Positions 28,923 through 41,252 are shown, counted from the first letter of the stretch. The stretch is DNA of 64,000 nt from Serratia grimesii NBRC 13537 (GCF_001590905.1 NZ_BCTT01000020.1:1-64000); one strand, 5' to 3'. Made by a program: numbers and translations. The notes: a model not told the origin generated them from the letters alone.

Positions 28923-31034
28923 CTAATTTCGGTTACGGTTAACTTTAATAACATCCGGCATGATACGGATTTTACGCATAATATTTGCCAGATGGATGCG
29001 ATTACGGGTGGTTAAGCGGATAAAGGCGCTGTAAACCCGACCGTCTTTCTCTTCGGTATTCAGGCTTTGAATATTGGACTCAGCCGCATTGATTGCCGCC
29101 GTCAGGTTGGCCAGTGCTCCCTGATGGTTAAACATGTCCACTTTGATCTCGGCGATGAATTCCTGCTCGATGTCTTTGTCCCACTCTACCGCCATGAATT
29201 TTTCAGGCTCTTTCTGGTAGCCGCGGATATTCCGGCAGGATTCATGGTGGATTACCAAGCCTTTACCTGGGCTGACGTGGGCGATAATCGGGTCACCTGG
29301 AATTGGTCGGCAGCATTTGGCAAATGTAATCAGTACGCCATCGGCGCCCTTGATTGCCAGGTTACGAACCCCGGAGGACGTACCCAGATTGGATTGGTCG
29401 CCTTGCAGGTTTTTCGCTACCACTACGCTCATGGCGTTACCCAGACCAATTTCTGCCAGCAGATCGTCCAGCGTCGCCAGTTTCATGCGATCCAACTCGT
29501 GTTGGATATTTTCTTGTGGGATCTCTGCCAGTTTGCGGCTGCCGCCCAATGCATGATTCAACAAACGACGGCCAAGGCCGACTGAGTCGTCACGCTTGAG
29601 ATTTTTCAACATCTGGCGAATTTTGGCTCGTGCTTTTGAGCTGACAACAAAGTTGAGCCAGGCTGCGTTTGGTCGCGCACCCGGAGCCGTGATGATTTCA
29701 ACCGTTTGGCCGCTGGTCAGTGACTGGGACAGCGGATACGGCTGGCGATCAACTCGCGCACCGACACAGGCATGGCCAATATCAGTGTGTACCGCATAGG
29801 CGAAGTCGACCGGCGTGGCTCCAGCAGGCAATTCAACGATGCGGCCTTCTGGGGTGAAAACGTAAATCTCATCTGGGAACAGATCGGATTTTACGCTCTC
29901 GATAAATTCAAACGAGCTGCCGGCGCTTTGTTGTAGTTCCAGCAAGCTTTGCATCCAGCGCTGGGCACGGATTTGTGCAGTCGTGCCGGTTTCGCCCTGT
30001 TCTTTTTCCTTATAAGCCCAGTGCGCAGCAACCCCCATTTCGGCCATCTGATCCATATCTTCAGTACGGATCTGCACCTCTACCGGCACACCATGCGGGC
30101 CGATCAATGAAGTATGCAGCGATTGATAACCGTTGGCTTTGGGAATGGCGATATAATCTTTTACCCGACCCGGGCGTGGTTTATACAGGCTGTGAGCCTG
30201 GCCCAATACGCGGTAACAGGTATCGACTTCCTTCACGATCACACGGAACGCGTAAATATCCATAATCGAATGGAAACGCTGTTCTTTCAGGTGCATCTTG
30301 AGGTAGATGGAATACAGGTGTTTTTCCCGACCGCTGACGCGGCAAGGAATACCGGCTTCGGTCAGTCGCCCTTCGATCTCGGCGAGAATCTTCTGGATCA
30401 TCTCTTTACGGTTACCGCGCGCGGCTTTCACCACTTCTTTGATGACGCGGTAGCGATTTGGGTACAACGCCTCAAAGCCCAGCTCTTCCAGCTCGGTTTT
30501 AAGGTGGTGAATACCCAGACGATGGGCCAGAGGGCTGTATATTTCCAGGGTTTCACGCGCAATACGCCGCCGTTTGTCAGGGCGTAGCGAACCGAGGGTG
30601 CGCATATTGTGCGTACGGTCGGCCAGCTTGATCAACACGACGCGGATATCTTGCACCATCGCCATGATCATCTTGCGGAAGTTTTCCGCTTGAGCTTCTT
30701 TTTTATCCTGGAATTTCAGTTTGTCGAGCTTGGATACGCCTTCAACCAATTCGGCGACACTTTTGCCGAATAGCTGTTCCATATCCTGATAGGTAGCCGG
30801 GGTGTCTTCGATGACGTCGTGCAGCAGGGCTGCCATCAGCGTCTCATGATCGAGACGCATTTCCGCCAGAATACAGGCCACGGCGACCGGGTGAGTAATG
30901 TAGGGCTCACCGCTGGAGCGTGTCTGTCCCTCGTGAGCATCACGTGCAACGAGGTATGCCTGTTTGAGGCGCTTAATCTGCTCCTCAGGCAAGTAACGTT
31001 GAATCAGCAGATTCAGGCTTTCAAACAGGTACAA
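28923..31034 (-). CDS. spoT: Bifunctional (p)ppGpp synthetase/hydrolase SpoT
   Basis: A 703-aa alarmone enzyme. The N-terminal HD hydrolase domain carries the LLHDVIEDT motif near residue 70. The synthetase domain (about 200-350) is followed by TGS (about 385-445), helical, and C-terminal ACT domains. Length is close to E. coli SpoT (702 aa). In the family SpoT degrades ppGpp with manganese and makes it weakly under carbon, fatty-acid or iron limitation. It follows rpoZ by 19 bases and probably shares its transcript. Confidence 0.98.
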   Translation of the reverse strand: MYLFESLNLLIQRYLPEEQIKRLKQAYLVARDAHEGQTRSSGEPYITHPVAVACILAEMRLDHETLMAALLHDVIEDTPATYQDMEQLFGKSVAELVEGVSKLDKLKFQDKKEAQAENFRKMIMAMVQDIRVVLIKLADRTHNMRTLGSLRPDKRRRIARETLEIYSPLAHRLGIHHLKTELEELGFEALYPNRYRVIKEVVKAARGNRKEMIQKILAEIEGRLTEAGIPCRVSGREKHLYSIYLKMHLKEQRFHSIMDIYAFRVIVKEVDTCYRVLGQAHSLYKPRPGRVKDYIAIPKANGYQSLHTSLIGPHGVPVEVQIRTEDMDQMAEMGVAAHWAYKEKEQGETGTTAQIRAQRWMQSLLELQQSAGSSFEFIESVKSDLFPDEIYVFTPEGRIVELPAGATPVDFAYAVHTDIGHACVGARVDRQPYPLSQSLTSGQTVEIITAPGARPNAAWLNFVVSSKARAKIRQMLKNLKRDDSVGLGRRLLNHALGGSRKLAEIPQENIQHELDRMKLATLDDLLAEIGLGNAMSVVVAKNLQGDQSNLGTSSGVRNLAIKGADGVLITFAKCCRPIPGDPIIAHVSPGKGLVIHHESCRNIRGYQKEPEKFMAVEWDKDIEQEFIAEIKVDMFNHQGALANLTAAINAAESNIQSLNTEEKDGRVYSAFIRLTTRNRIHLANIMRKIRIMPDVIKVNRNRN

Positions 31035-31053
31035 AGGCAGACTCGCAGTCTAA

Positions 31054-31329
31054 TTAACGACGACCTTCAGCAATCGCGGTAACCGCTTGAATTTCTGCGG
31101 CTTCTTGCTCTTGCTGCTCCTGACGATCACGAACATCGAGGATCTGGCTGGTGATCAGGCCTTCTTCGATTTCGCGCAGTGCGATAACGGTGTACTTGTC
31201 GTTTTCTTCTGGAACAAGTGCATCTTTACCGCCAGTCTGGATTTGACGTGCCCGACGAGCAGCGACCAACACCAGGTCAAAACGGTTACCAATTTTCTCT
31301 ACAGCGTCTTGAACAGTTACGCGTGCCAT
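31054..31329 (-). CDS. rpoZ: RNA polymerase omega subunit
   Basis: A 91-aa subunit that folds around the beta' C-terminus and, in enterobacteria, forms part of ppGpp binding site 1. The sequence from [19 protein letters not shown] is essentially that of E. coli omega (91 aa). It is placed between gmk and spoT, linking the transcription target of ppGpp with its metabolic enzyme in one operon. Confidence 0.98.
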   Translation of the reverse strand: MARVTVQDAVEKIGNRFDLVLVAARRARQIQTGGKDALVPEENDKYTVIALREIEEGLITSQILDVRDRQEQQEQEAAEIQAVTAIAEGRR

Positions 31330-31383
31330 ATTTGTGCTACTCCACAGGTGACGAAAAGACTGGGCATAATACTGAAACTGTCT

Positions 31384-32079
<696 letters not shown>

Positions 32080-32132
32080 CTAACGCGTCGGGTGCAGCGT
32101 TAGCTCGCATTTTGCCCGTCGCTTTGTGCTGA

Positions 32133-33995
<1,863 letters not shown>

Positions 33996-34002
33996 GGCGG
34001 TG

Positions 34003-35562
34003 TTACTCCACCGGTTTATCACTGAGGGCATTAATGTCCGTCATCAGCGTTTTTGCGAACTGAGGAGACGATGCATGGCGCAGGAAAATAAAAACGATAC
34101 CTGCTGAAATCGCCGTCATTAGCGCCAGAATATACAACAGACCATGAAATGCGGCTTCGTAACTCTGTTTCAATACGGTGGCATCAACCTTCAGTAGTGC
34201 AGTTGCTTGCTGCAAGTCACCCATTGCCAGCCGGTGGGCGCCAGCGACCGTGTCGGCCAGAGGGGCCGTCGGCAGATACAGTTCGACTAAGGCGGCCAGT
34301 AATGCGCCTACTACCGCGAGTGCGATGCCTTCGCCGGCCACACGGATAGTACTAAAAATGCCGGTAGCCATGCCTGCGCGATCCTTTGGTACTACGCTAA
34401 CCGCCAGCCCATCCATTAATCCCCAAGGCAGGCTGATACCACAACCAATGGTCAACAGTGGCAGGATCAACAACAGGAATGGCTGTCCCGGCGCATATTG
34501 CGCCAGCCATAGCAGGCCTATAGCGCAGACCAGCAGACCCAGGCTGGAAATGATACCGGCGGAAAATCGATGCGCCAGCATGCCAGCTAACATTGGCAAT
34601 ACCAACATGGGCGCTGAGAGTGCAAACATAATCATGCCAGCATCCAGTGCACTGTAACCTTCGATGCCAATAAAGCGTAGCGGGAGTAAAACCAAGAGTA
34701 CGACATAGGAATAGGCCGGGGCAGCAGCGAGAAACTGTACGCCGACAAAACGCGGATAACGGAATAAGGACAGATCAAGCATTGGCCTACGCGTATGATT
34801 CTCGATCAGGATAAAAGTCACCAGCGAAAGCAATGCGCCAGCGAACAGACCAATGACCTCGTGGCTGCGCCAGCCGCTGTCGGGAGCCAACAAGACGGCA
34901 TAGGTCAGCAAAGTCAGAGCTAACGTAAAAGAGGCTGCGCCTGGCCAGTCGAGTTTGGCTGCTTCGGGATCACGCGATTCGTGCATGTGGCGCATACCGG
35001 TGAAGAGGGCGATGGCGCTCAGCAGCGACACGCTGATAAAAATCGAGTGCCAACCAAAATGCTGTACCAGAAACCCGGCTAACACCGGGCCAAATGCCAG
35101 CCCGATACCAAAGGCGGTGCCCAGCAGGCTGAAGGCTTTATTGCGTTCTGCACCATCGAACACCTGAGCCAGGCCCGCCGTTCCTCCGGCAAGCGCGGCT
35201 GCAGCGGCGATGCCCTGTAGCGCACGGATCACATCAAAAGACGTGATATCTCGCACCATCAGCATGACCAGCGAACTTAGTGTCATTACCCACAAGCCGC
35301 TAACGAACACGCGCTTTCGGCCAAAACGATCGGCAAGTACGCCGGCAATCATCAGGCTACAGCCAAAGGTCAGCATAAAGGCGTTGGTGACCCAATTAAG
35401 GGCGACTGTGCTGCCGCCGAGGCTAGCGGCGATAGTGGGTAAAGAGACCGCTGGGCCGGTAAAGTTAATCGGCATAATCAGCCCGGCCAGGCAGACGGAG
35501 AACAGGGTAATCCAGCGCTGTGGGTAAACAGGTGATTTTGGAAGAGGGCGATGATGGCTCAT
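34003..35562 (-). CDS. MFS drug/solute exporter (DHA2-like, 14 helices)
   Basis: A 519-aa major-facilitator protein. There are about 14 hydrophobic segments, with the motif-A-like loop ADRFGRKRVF between helices 2 and 3, and motif C (GPVLAGFLVQ) in helix 5. The DHA2 family exports drugs, dyes or amphiphilic compounds by proton antiport; the substrate cannot be told from sequence. ATG 35562 (MSHHRPLPK) has a GGAG upstream; an extension to 35643 runs into the regulator's promoter. A divergent LysR gene suggests inducible expression. This pair is not at this position in E. coli. Confidence 0.88.
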   Translation of the reverse strand: MSHHRPLPKSPVYPQRWITLFSVCLAGLIMPINFTGPAVSLPTIAASLGGSTVALNWVTNAFMLTFGCSLMIAGVLADRFGRKRVFVSGLWVMTLSSLVMLMVRDITSFDVIRALQGIAAAAALAGGTAGLAQVFDGAERNKAFSLLGTAFGIGLAFGPVLAGFLVQHFGWHSIFISVSLLSAIALFTGMRHMHESRDPEAAKLDWPGAASFTLALTLLTYAVLLAPDSGWRSHEVIGLFAGALLSLVTFILIENHTRRPMLDLSLFRYPRFVGVQFLAAAPAYSYVVLLVLLPLRFIGIEGYSALDAGMIMFALSAPMLVLPMLAGMLAHRFSAGIISSLGLLVCAIGLLWLAQYAPGQPFLLLILPLLTIGCGISLPWGLMDGLAVSVVPKDRAGMATGIFSTIRVAGEGIALAVVGALLAALVELYLPTAPLADTVAGAHRLAMGDLQQATALLKVDATVLKQSYEAAFHGLLYILALMTAISAGIVFIFLRHASSPQFAKTLMTDINALSDKPVE

Positions 35563-35679
35563 GGGGAACTCCAGAGAAAGAATTGTCGGCTGAACTGGAT
35601 GATAAAGTGGATTTAATTGGCCAGAAATGGGGCTATATTCCACTCTTTAAGGACAATAACGCTCTAATTGGAGATCCCT

Positions 35680-36573
35680 ATGGAGAGCCTCAGCGGCTTA
35701 TTGGCGTTTGTACGGGCTGCCGAACTACGCAGTTTTGTTGCCGCAGGTGAGCGGTTGGGGGTGTCGGCTTCCGCGATCGGGAAAAGTGTGGCCAGACTGG
35801 AGGAATCATTGGGTGTCAGGTTGTTTAATCGCAGTACACGGCGGATCAATCTCACCGATGAGGGCGCGCTATTTTTCGAACGTTGTCAGCGTATTGTCAG
35901 CGAAATTGAAAATGCCGAAGCCGAAATGGCAAGGATCTCCGACGCACCCCGTGGCAAGTTGCGTGTGAGTATGCCGGCTATTGGCTATCGCATGCTGGTG
36001 CCGTTGCTTGCTGATTTCATGGCGCTTTATCCCGAGATTGAGCTGGATGTGGACTTTAATGACCGGATGGTGGATCTAATCGCCGAGGGGATTGATGTGG
36101 CGGTGCGTAGCGGTGAACTGGCTGATTCCCGGTTGATGGCTCGGCGATTGGGGCCGTTCCGATTAATATTGGCGGGGGCGCCGGAGTATTTCCAGCGCCG
36201 GAGTGTGCCGCAGGTGCCGGAGGACTTACTCCGTCATGCCTGCCTGCGCTACCGCTACCCAGGGGGCCAGCAGCTGCAGGAGTGGAAGTTGTTGGCTAAT
36301 AGCGAGCCTATTTTCCTTCGAATACCGGTAACGTTGAATTTCAACAGTATTGAAGCGCTGATCCACGCGACTCAGGAAGGCTTGGGTATCGCCTACCTGC
36401 CGGATTTTACGCTTTGCCAATCTGTGGGTTCCGGACGGTTGGTGCCGGTGTTGGATCAATATACGAAGGAACGGGGTTTTTTCTCTGCCTTGTGGCCGTC
36501 AAACCGGCATATGCTGCCAAAGGTGAGGGTCTTTGTAGACTACCTGGCGCAGCATATGTTGCCCTTGCGATGA
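35680..36573 (+). CDS. LysR-type transcriptional regulator
   Basis: A 297-aa regulator: winged helix-turn-helix at the N-terminus (residues 1-60, with SASAIGKSVARLEESLGVRLFNR split over the recognition helix), and a periplasmic-binding-like effector domain (about 90-290). Such proteins usually control the gene divergent from them, here the MFS exporter 117 bases away, and their own gene. ATG 35680 is spaced six bases from GGAG; a TTG at 35668 gives a four-residue extension. The effector is unknown. Confidence 0.88.
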   Translation: MESLSGLLAFVRAAELRSFVAAGERLGVSASAIGKSVARLEESLGVRLFNRSTRRINLTDEGALFFERCQRIVSEIENAEAEMARISDAPRGKLRVSMPAIGYRMLVPLLADFMALYPEIELDVDFNDRMVDLIAEGIDVAVRSGELADSRLMARRLGPFRLILAGAPEYFQRRSVPQVPEDLLRHACLRYRYPGGQQLQEWKLLANSEPIFLRIPVTLNFNSIEALIHATQEGLGIAYLPDFTLCQSVGSGRLVPVLDQYTKERGFFSALWPSNRHMLPKVRVFVDYLAQHMLPLR

Positions 36574-36579
36574 GCTGTC

Positions 36580-37197
36580 CTAGTGATCCGGGTGCTGGTA
36601 ATTAAATACCGGCAGCCCCAAACGAAAACGCAGGGCGAGCAAGCGGGCGCTGAGGCCGACGACCAGCGTGATGATCACCACCAGATTATGTGGCAGGTTA
36701 AAGTGCTGCAGGCCGATGTACAGCCAGGCGGCGCCAAAGGAAATACCGGCGTAGATTTCTTTCTGGAATACCAGTGGAATGCGATTACAGAGCATATCGC
36801 GGAGTACACCACCGAACACGCCGGTGATCACGGCGGCAATCGCAGCGATGATAGCGCCGTGGCCCATATCCAGAGCAACTTGTGCACCGATGATTGAGAA
36901 CACAATCAGGCCAATGGCATCCAGCACCAGGAACAGACGACGCAGGTGCCGCATTAGCGGTGCCAACCAGGTGGTCACAATCGCCGCAATCGCAACGATA
37001 ACAATATATTCAGGATGTTTCACCCATCCCAGTGGGAAATGACCGAGCAGCATATCGCGTACTGAACCGCCGCCGATTGCGGTGGCCGAAGCGATAATGA
37101 TTACGCCAAACATATCCATTTGTCGGCGGCCAGCAGCCAATGCGCCGGTCATGGCTTCGGCAGTGATGCCGATGATATAAAGAATGCTCAATAACAT
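36580..37197 (-). CDS. yicG: TRIC-type inner-membrane channel YicG (UPF0126)
   Basis: A 205-aa membrane protein with about seven helices made of two internal repeats, each with a glycine-rich RDM signature ([11 protein letters not shown] near residue 43; [10 protein letters not shown] near 128). The family resembles trimeric intracellular cation channels; E. coli YicG (205 aa) has been linked to glycine tolerance/uptake. It converges with the LysR gene, six bases apart, with no obvious terminator between them. Confidence 0.92.
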   Translation of the reverse strand: MLLSILYIIGITAEAMTGALAAGRRQMDMFGVIIIASATAIGGGSVRDMLLGHFPLGWVKHPEYIVIVAIAAIVTTWLAPLMRHLRRLFLVLDAIGLIVFSIIGAQVALDMGHGAIIAAIAAVITGVFGGVLRDMLCNRIPLVFQKEIYAGISFGAAWLYIGLQHFNLPHNLVVIITLVVGLSARLLALRFRLGLPVFNYQHPDH

Positions 37198-37484
37198 AAG
37201 GTATTCACAGAATGGGCGGGAATGAGTGTCATGGTGAAAGGGTAATCGCCGGTGGTGTATGCCGCTACTGAGTTTTTCTAACCGATGACATTTCGGATTA
37301 CTTTAATTAATCCTTTTGTGGTTTGCTTTACTTGTTCAACGCCTTTCAACACCTTTATTTATTCGTGGAAGCATTAGGTATTTCGCGTTAGTTTCTGTTG
37401 CTAACTATGCTTCTTACATTCGTTCTACGCGCTGGCGATAGATTTCTGATAATGATGACATTCAATGAGGAACATAAAGATAAA

Positions 37485-37919
37485 ATGAAAAAAACGCCCC
37501 TGCTGATGATGATCGTAACTGCGCTCTTCATGTTGAACGGCTGTGTTGCTCCAGCTAAGAACAATACGCAGCAAACAATGGCAACCTGCCGTGTTGGCGA
37601 TCCCATGACGCAGACTACGCTTTATTTTGGCCTGAATCGTCCGACAGGGCCGGTGATTAGCGCTACAGAGTGGCAGAGTTTTGTTGATCTGCAGGTGACG
37701 CCACGCTTTAAAGACGGGTTGTCGGTATTTGACGCCAAAGGGCAATGGTTAGGTAATGACGGTAAGTTGGCCCGTGAGAACAGTAAAGCGCTGATGCTGA
37801 TTCATGCGCAGGGTAAGGAAAGTGAAACCAATATTGAGGCGCTGCGGAGCAGCTATAAGCAACAGTTTGCGCAGGATTCCGTGATGCGAGTGGATGCGCC
37901 AGTATGTGTTGCATTCTGA
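37485..37919 (+). CDS. Putative DUF3574 lipoprotein
   Basis: A 144-aa protein with a lipoprotein signal peptide: basic start MKKTP, hydrophobic core, and lipobox LNGC with the lipidated Cys at residue 20. The mature part resembles the DUF3574 family (TLYFGLNRPTG… and a C-terminal MRVDAPVCVAF), small secreted proteins of unknown function. Asn and Gly before the Cys and Val-Ala after it give no inner-membrane retention Asp at +2, so an outer-membrane location is likely. The start at 37485 is favoured over upstream in-frame ATGs because only it yields the signal peptide. It converges on the nucleoside transporter gene. Confidence 0.8.
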   Translation: MKKTPLLMMIVTALFMLNGCVAPAKNNTQQTMATCRVGDPMTQTTLYFGLNRPTGPVISATEWQSFVDLQVTPRFKDGLSVFDAKGQWLGNDGKLARENSKALMLIHAQGKESETNIEALRSSYKQQFAQDSVMRVDAPVCVAF

Positions 37920-37925
37920 TTAAAC

Positions 37926-37943
37926 CCCGGCCCGCAGGCCGGG
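37926..37943. terminator. Bidirectional hairpin between the lipoprotein and nupC genes
   Basis: CCCGGCC-CGCA-GGCCGGG, a 7-bp perfect stem, is followed by a short T-rich stretch (ATATTTGTTT) on the plus strand, between two convergent genes. Confidence 0.75.
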
Positions 37944-37951
37944 ATATTTGT

Positions 37952-39136
37952 TTACAGGACCAGCCCGGCGATTGCTGCTGAAAGCAGGCTGACGAGCGTT
38001 GAACCGTAAACCAGCTTCAGACCAAAACGAGATACTACGTTGCCTTGCCGCTCGTTAAGCCCTTTGATTGCACCTGCGACAATGCCGATAGAAGCAAAGT
38101 TGGCGAAGGACACCAGGAATACCGACAGGATGCCCAGGCCGCGTGGTGTTAGTTCTGTTGCAATTTTCTTCAGTTCAATCATTGCCACAAATTCATTGGC
38201 TACCAGCTTGGTCGCCATGATGCTGCCTGCCCGCAGCGCATCCGGCGCCGGGATGCCGATTAGCCAGGCTAGCGGATAGAATACATAACCCAGGATCTGC
38301 TGGAAGCTGATGCCAAATACGGCAGAGAAAAGGGCATTGACCGCAGAAATCAGCGCAATAAAACCGATCAGCATGGCAGCGATAATCATCGCGATTTTGA
38401 AGCCCGCCAAGATGTACTCGCCCAGCATTTCAAAGAAGCTCTGATCCTCATGCAGCTTGCTCAGTTTCAGTTCGGGTTCATCGTCCAACTGATAAGGGTT
38501 GATGATCGACAAGATGATAAAGGTGCTGAACATATTAAGTATCAACGCAGCTACCACGTATTGTGCATCGATCATCGACATGTAGGCACCCACGATGGAC
38601 ATAGATACCGTCGACATGGCGGTTGCTGCCATGGTGTACATGCGGCGAGGCGAAATATCGCCGATGATGCCTTTGTAGGCGATAAAGTTTTCCGACTGCC
38701 CAAGCACCAATGTGCTGACGGCGTTGAACGATTCTAGCTTGCCCATGCCGTTAACCTTGGACAGCAGGGTACCGACCAGACGGATAATCAGCGGTAGAAT
38801 GCGGAAGTGCTGCAAAATACCTATTAGCGCAGAAATAAAGATAATCGGGCATAAAACACCCAGGAAGATAAACGCCAGTCCGTCCTTGCTCATGCCACCA
38901 AACACAAAATCGGAGCCCTGTGCAGCGTAGGTCAGTAGTGTTTCAAAGAAACCGGCAACGTGTTTGATGACGCTAAGGCCGCTTTCTGAATGCAGGAAGA
39001 AATAGGCGAGTGCGCCTTCAATGACCAAAAGCTGAATAATATAACGTAGTCGAATTTTCTTACGGTCATTACTGACCAGTAGTGCCAGGGCGATGATCAC
39101 TACCAGGGCAAAAATAAATTGCAGAATTTGCGGCAT
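37952..39136 (-). CDS. nupC: NupC-type concentrative nucleoside transporter
   Basis: A 394-aa inner-membrane proton/nucleoside symporter of the CNT family. It keeps the substrate-binding [21 protein letters not shown] and LVANEFVAM segments, and the [10 protein letters not shown] motif. It is close to E. coli NupC (400 aa) along its whole length, but E. coli nupC lies elsewhere, so this could be a second copy, and the symbol indicates family rather than locus. The 5' region contains the orphan terminator at 39311 and may hold its promoter. Confidence 0.88.
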   Translation of the reverse strand: MPQILQFIFALVVIIALALLVSNDRKKIRLRYIIQLLVIEGALAYFFLHSESGLSVIKHVAGFFETLLTYAAQGSDFVFGGMSKDGLAFIFLGVLCPIIFISALIGILQHFRILPLIIRLVGTLLSKVNGMGKLESFNAVSTLVLGQSENFIAYKGIIGDISPRRMYTMAATAMSTVSMSIVGAYMSMIDAQYVVAALILNMFSTFIILSIINPYQLDDEPELKLSKLHEDQSFFEMLGEYILAGFKIAMIIAAMLIGFIALISAVNALFSAVFGISFQQILGYVFYPLAWLIGIPAPDALRAGSIMATKLVANEFVAMIELKKIATELTPRGLGILSVFLVSFANFASIGIVAGAIKGLNERQGNVVSRFGLKLVYGSTLVSLLSAAIAGLVL

Positions 39137-39310
39137 AAAGAGTCCGTACGGCTAAACGGGCGGGAAAAATCACATTTAGCCACAGCTTGGCCCTCCTTTC
39201 ATTACCTTAGGTGATAATTGGAATAAAATACTTTCTGCTAGCGAGATAAGCTGCCAATCGCCTCCGGAGCCCTCTTTGTCACAGTTTTTCATAAACAAAG
39301 CCAATCCCCA

Positions 39311-39331
39311 CGCCGGATACGGCGGTTTTTT
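39311..39331 (+). terminator. Orphan plus-strand terminator-like hairpin
   Basis: CGCCG-GATAC-GGCGG forms a 5-bp GC stem followed by TTTTTT. No plus-strand gene precedes it: both flanking genes are on the minus strand. It may end an unannotated small RNA or suppress antisense transcription toward yicC. Confidence 0.5.
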
Positions 39332-39410
39332 CTTCGTGGTTCGCGATGTTTACTGACTTAACGACGGTTGTATAAACGATGGGAATTCGTGATACCCAGA
39401 ATATAGGCAT

Positions 39411-39435
39411 AAAAAAGCCCGCTGACGCGGGCTTT
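39411..39435 (-). terminator. Rho-independent terminator of yicC
   Basis: On the minus strand AAAGCCCGC-GTCA-GCGGGCTTT is followed by U residues, 19 bases after the yicC stop. Confidence 0.9.
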
Positions 39436-39453
39436 AGCGAATGAATAAATCTA

Positions 39454-40317
39454 TCACTCGATGTTCTGAATCTGTTCGCGCATCTGTTCGATCAACACTT
39501 TCAGCTCGATAGCTGAAGTGGTCACTTCGGCATTGATGGACTTGGATGCCAGCGTGTTGGATTCGCGGTTGAACTCCTGCATCATAAAGTCGAGGCGACG
39601 GCCCACGGCTTCTTTCTTCTTCAGGATGTTGTGCGTTTCTTTTACGTGGGCTTCCAGGCGATCCAGCTCTTCGGCGACGTCAATACGTTGCGCCATCAAC
39701 ACCAGTTCTTGTTCCAGACGGGTGTTTTCCAGTTGAACCTGAGCTTCTTCCAGCTTGCTAACCAGACGTTCACGCTGCCACTGCAGAATGTTTGGCATCT
39801 GTGCGCGTACCTTGACCACTTCGGCGCTGACGCCGTCCAAACGCTGTTCGATCAACGCTTTCAGTGCAGTACCTTCGCTTTCACGAGCAACGATGAAGTC
39901 ATCCAGTGCGCCTTCCAGCGCTTGCATCAGTTGTGCACTGATGGCGTCCAGGTCCTGCTCTTGGGCGGACATAACGCCAGGCCAACGCAGTACGTCGATA
40001 GGGTCAATTTCCCCTTCGTCGCTCTGCATTTTTACCCAGTTGGCAGCTTCAACCAGTTGCTTAGCCAGTTTTTCGTTCAGGATCATTGAGCTTTGTGCGC
40101 TCGGATCCAGTTCGAAACGCAGGTTGCACTCCACCTTGCCACGGGTCAGGCGACCACGGATACGTTCGCGGATCACCGGCTCCAGACTGCGGAATTGTTC
40201 CGGCAGGCGGATGTAGGTTTCTAGATAGCGTTGGTTCACGGAACGCAGCTCCCAAGCTGCGCTGCCCCATTCACCCTTGATTTCACGCCGGGCGTAGGCG
40301 GTCATGCTGCGGATCAT
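39454..40317 (-). CDS. yicC: YicC family endoribonuclease/RNA-binding protein
   Basis: A 287-aa protein almost identical to E. coli YicC, which has been shown to bind and cleave RNA and to affect decay of the sRNA RyhB. The N-terminal YicC domain (SMTAYARREIKG…) is followed by a long helical region (about 150-230, EEAQVQLENTRLEQELV) and the C-terminal DUF1732 domain ending MREQIQNIE. It is divergent from rph, 126 bases apart. Confidence 0.95.
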   Translation of the reverse strand: MIRSMTAYARREIKGEWGSAAWELRSVNQRYLETYIRLPEQFRSLEPVIRERIRGRLTRGKVECNLRFELDPSAQSSMILNEKLAKQLVEAANWVKMQSDEGEIDPIDVLRWPGVMSAQEQDLDAISAQLMQALEGALDDFIVARESEGTALKALIEQRLDGVSAEVVKVRAQMPNILQWQRERLVSKLEEAQVQLENTRLEQELVLMAQRIDVAEELDRLEAHVKETHNILKKKEAVGRRLDFMMQEFNRESNTLASKSINAEVTTSAIELKVLIEQMREQIQNIE

Positions 40318-40443
40318 TGATGCGTACCCGTAATAGGAAAAGATGAACCGATTATAGCGTTGGACCTGCGGGCAGGATAGGCATTACGTCACGAAGCCCG
40401 TATAATGCGCAGCCAAACGTTGATTAGAAGCCGGAGAGAGCCC

Positions 40444-41160
40444 ATGCGTCCTGCAGGCAGAGCACCACAACAAGTTCGCCCACTGACACTGACCCGTCAC
40501 TATACCAAACACGCTGAAGGCTCAGTGCTGGTTGAGTTTGGCGATACCAAAGTTTTGTGCACCGCCACAGTAGAAGAGGGCGTTCCGCGCTTCCTGAAAG
40601 GTCAGGGTCAAGGCTGGATCACCGCTGAGTACGGTATGTTACCGCGCTCCACCCACAGCCGTAATGCCCGCGAAGCTGCCAAAGGCAAGCAAGGCGGCCG
40701 CACGCTGGAAATTCAGCGTTTGATCGCCCGTTCGCTGCGTGCGTCGGTTGATCTGAAGAAGCTCGGTGAGTTCACCATTACTCTTGACTGCGATGTCTTG
40801 CAGGCTGACGGCGGTACCCGTACTGCGTCTATTTCTGGTGCATGCGTTGCACTGGCAGACGCATTAAACGCGCTGGTGGCCAACGGCAAGCTGAAAGCTA
40901 ACCCGATGAAAGGGCTGGTTGCTGCGGTCTCCGTTGGTATCGTTAACGGCGAAGCGCTGTGCGATTTGGAGTACGTCGAGGACTCCGCAGCAGAAACAGA
41001 TATGAATGTAGTGATGATGGAAGATGGCCGCATGATCGAGGTGCAGGGCACCGCCGAGGGCGAGCCGTTCAGCCACGATGAGCTATTGGCGCTGTTGGCG
41101 CTGGCCCGAGGGGGCATCGATACCATCTTCCAGGCGCAGAAAGCGGCGCTGGCAGATTAA
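40444..41160 (+). CDS. rph: Ribonuclease PH, full length
   Basis: A 238-aa phosphorolytic 3'-5' exoribonuclease that trims tRNA 3' ends. The family motifs [17 protein letters not shown] and [17 protein letters not shown] (phosphate and catalytic site) are present, and the C-terminus is intact. This contrasts with E. coli K-12, where a frameshift (rph-1) truncates the enzyme and lowers pyrE expression. ATG 40444 (MRPAGRAP) is the family start. It is the first gene of rph-pyrE, with the attenuator in between. Confidence 0.97.
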   Translation: MRPAGRAPQQVRPLTLTRHYTKHAEGSVLVEFGDTKVLCTATVEEGVPRFLKGQGQGWITAEYGMLPRSTHSRNAREAAKGKQGGRTLEIQRLIARSLRASVDLKKLGEFTITLDCDVLQADGGTRTASISGACVALADALNALVANGKLKANPMKGLVAAVSVGIVNGEALCDLEYVEDSAAETDMNVVMMEDGRMIEVQGTAEGEPFSHDELLALLALARGGIDTIFQAQKAALAD

Positions 41161-41165
41161 TTATT

Positions 41166-41191
41166 AAGGCGACTCAAGGGTCGCCTTTTTT
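41166..41191 (+). terminator. rph-pyrE attenuator
   Basis: AAGGCGACTCAAGGGTCGCC-TTTTTT forms a terminator only six bases after the rph stop. In E. coli, UTP-sensitive coupling of rph translation to transcription decides read-through into pyrE at such an attenuator. The closeness of stop codon and hairpin fits that mechanism. Confidence 0.9.
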
Positions 41192-41252
41192 ACGCCCGGC
41201 GATCGGGCGGCAGTATTAACAGATCTAACCGACCAGACGAGGAGAAGCAGTA

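Larger units (their letters stand above)
39137..39453. other. 317-bp region between nupC and yicC
   Basis: The spacer carries the nupC promoter (minus strand), an intrinsic terminator reading on the plus strand at 39311-39331, and the yicC terminator at 39411-39435. No coding sequence is credible. A plus-strand transcript from about 39200 would be needed to explain the first terminator. Confidence 0.6.

Noticed and set aside
29067-29585. 172-codon open frame antisense to spoT
   Set aside because: A chance frame opposite a highly conserved coding sequence, with no ribosome binding site and no family resemblance.
35680-35968. Frame-shifted LysR start giving an alternative 86-codon ORF
   Set aside because: The main frame carries the full helix-turn-helix and effector domains; the alternative frame is a shadow.
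39282-39296. TCACA half-site upstream of nupC as a CRP/CytR site
   Set aside because: The left half of the CRP consensus is absent at the required six-base spacing, so catabolite control of nupC is not supported from sequence.
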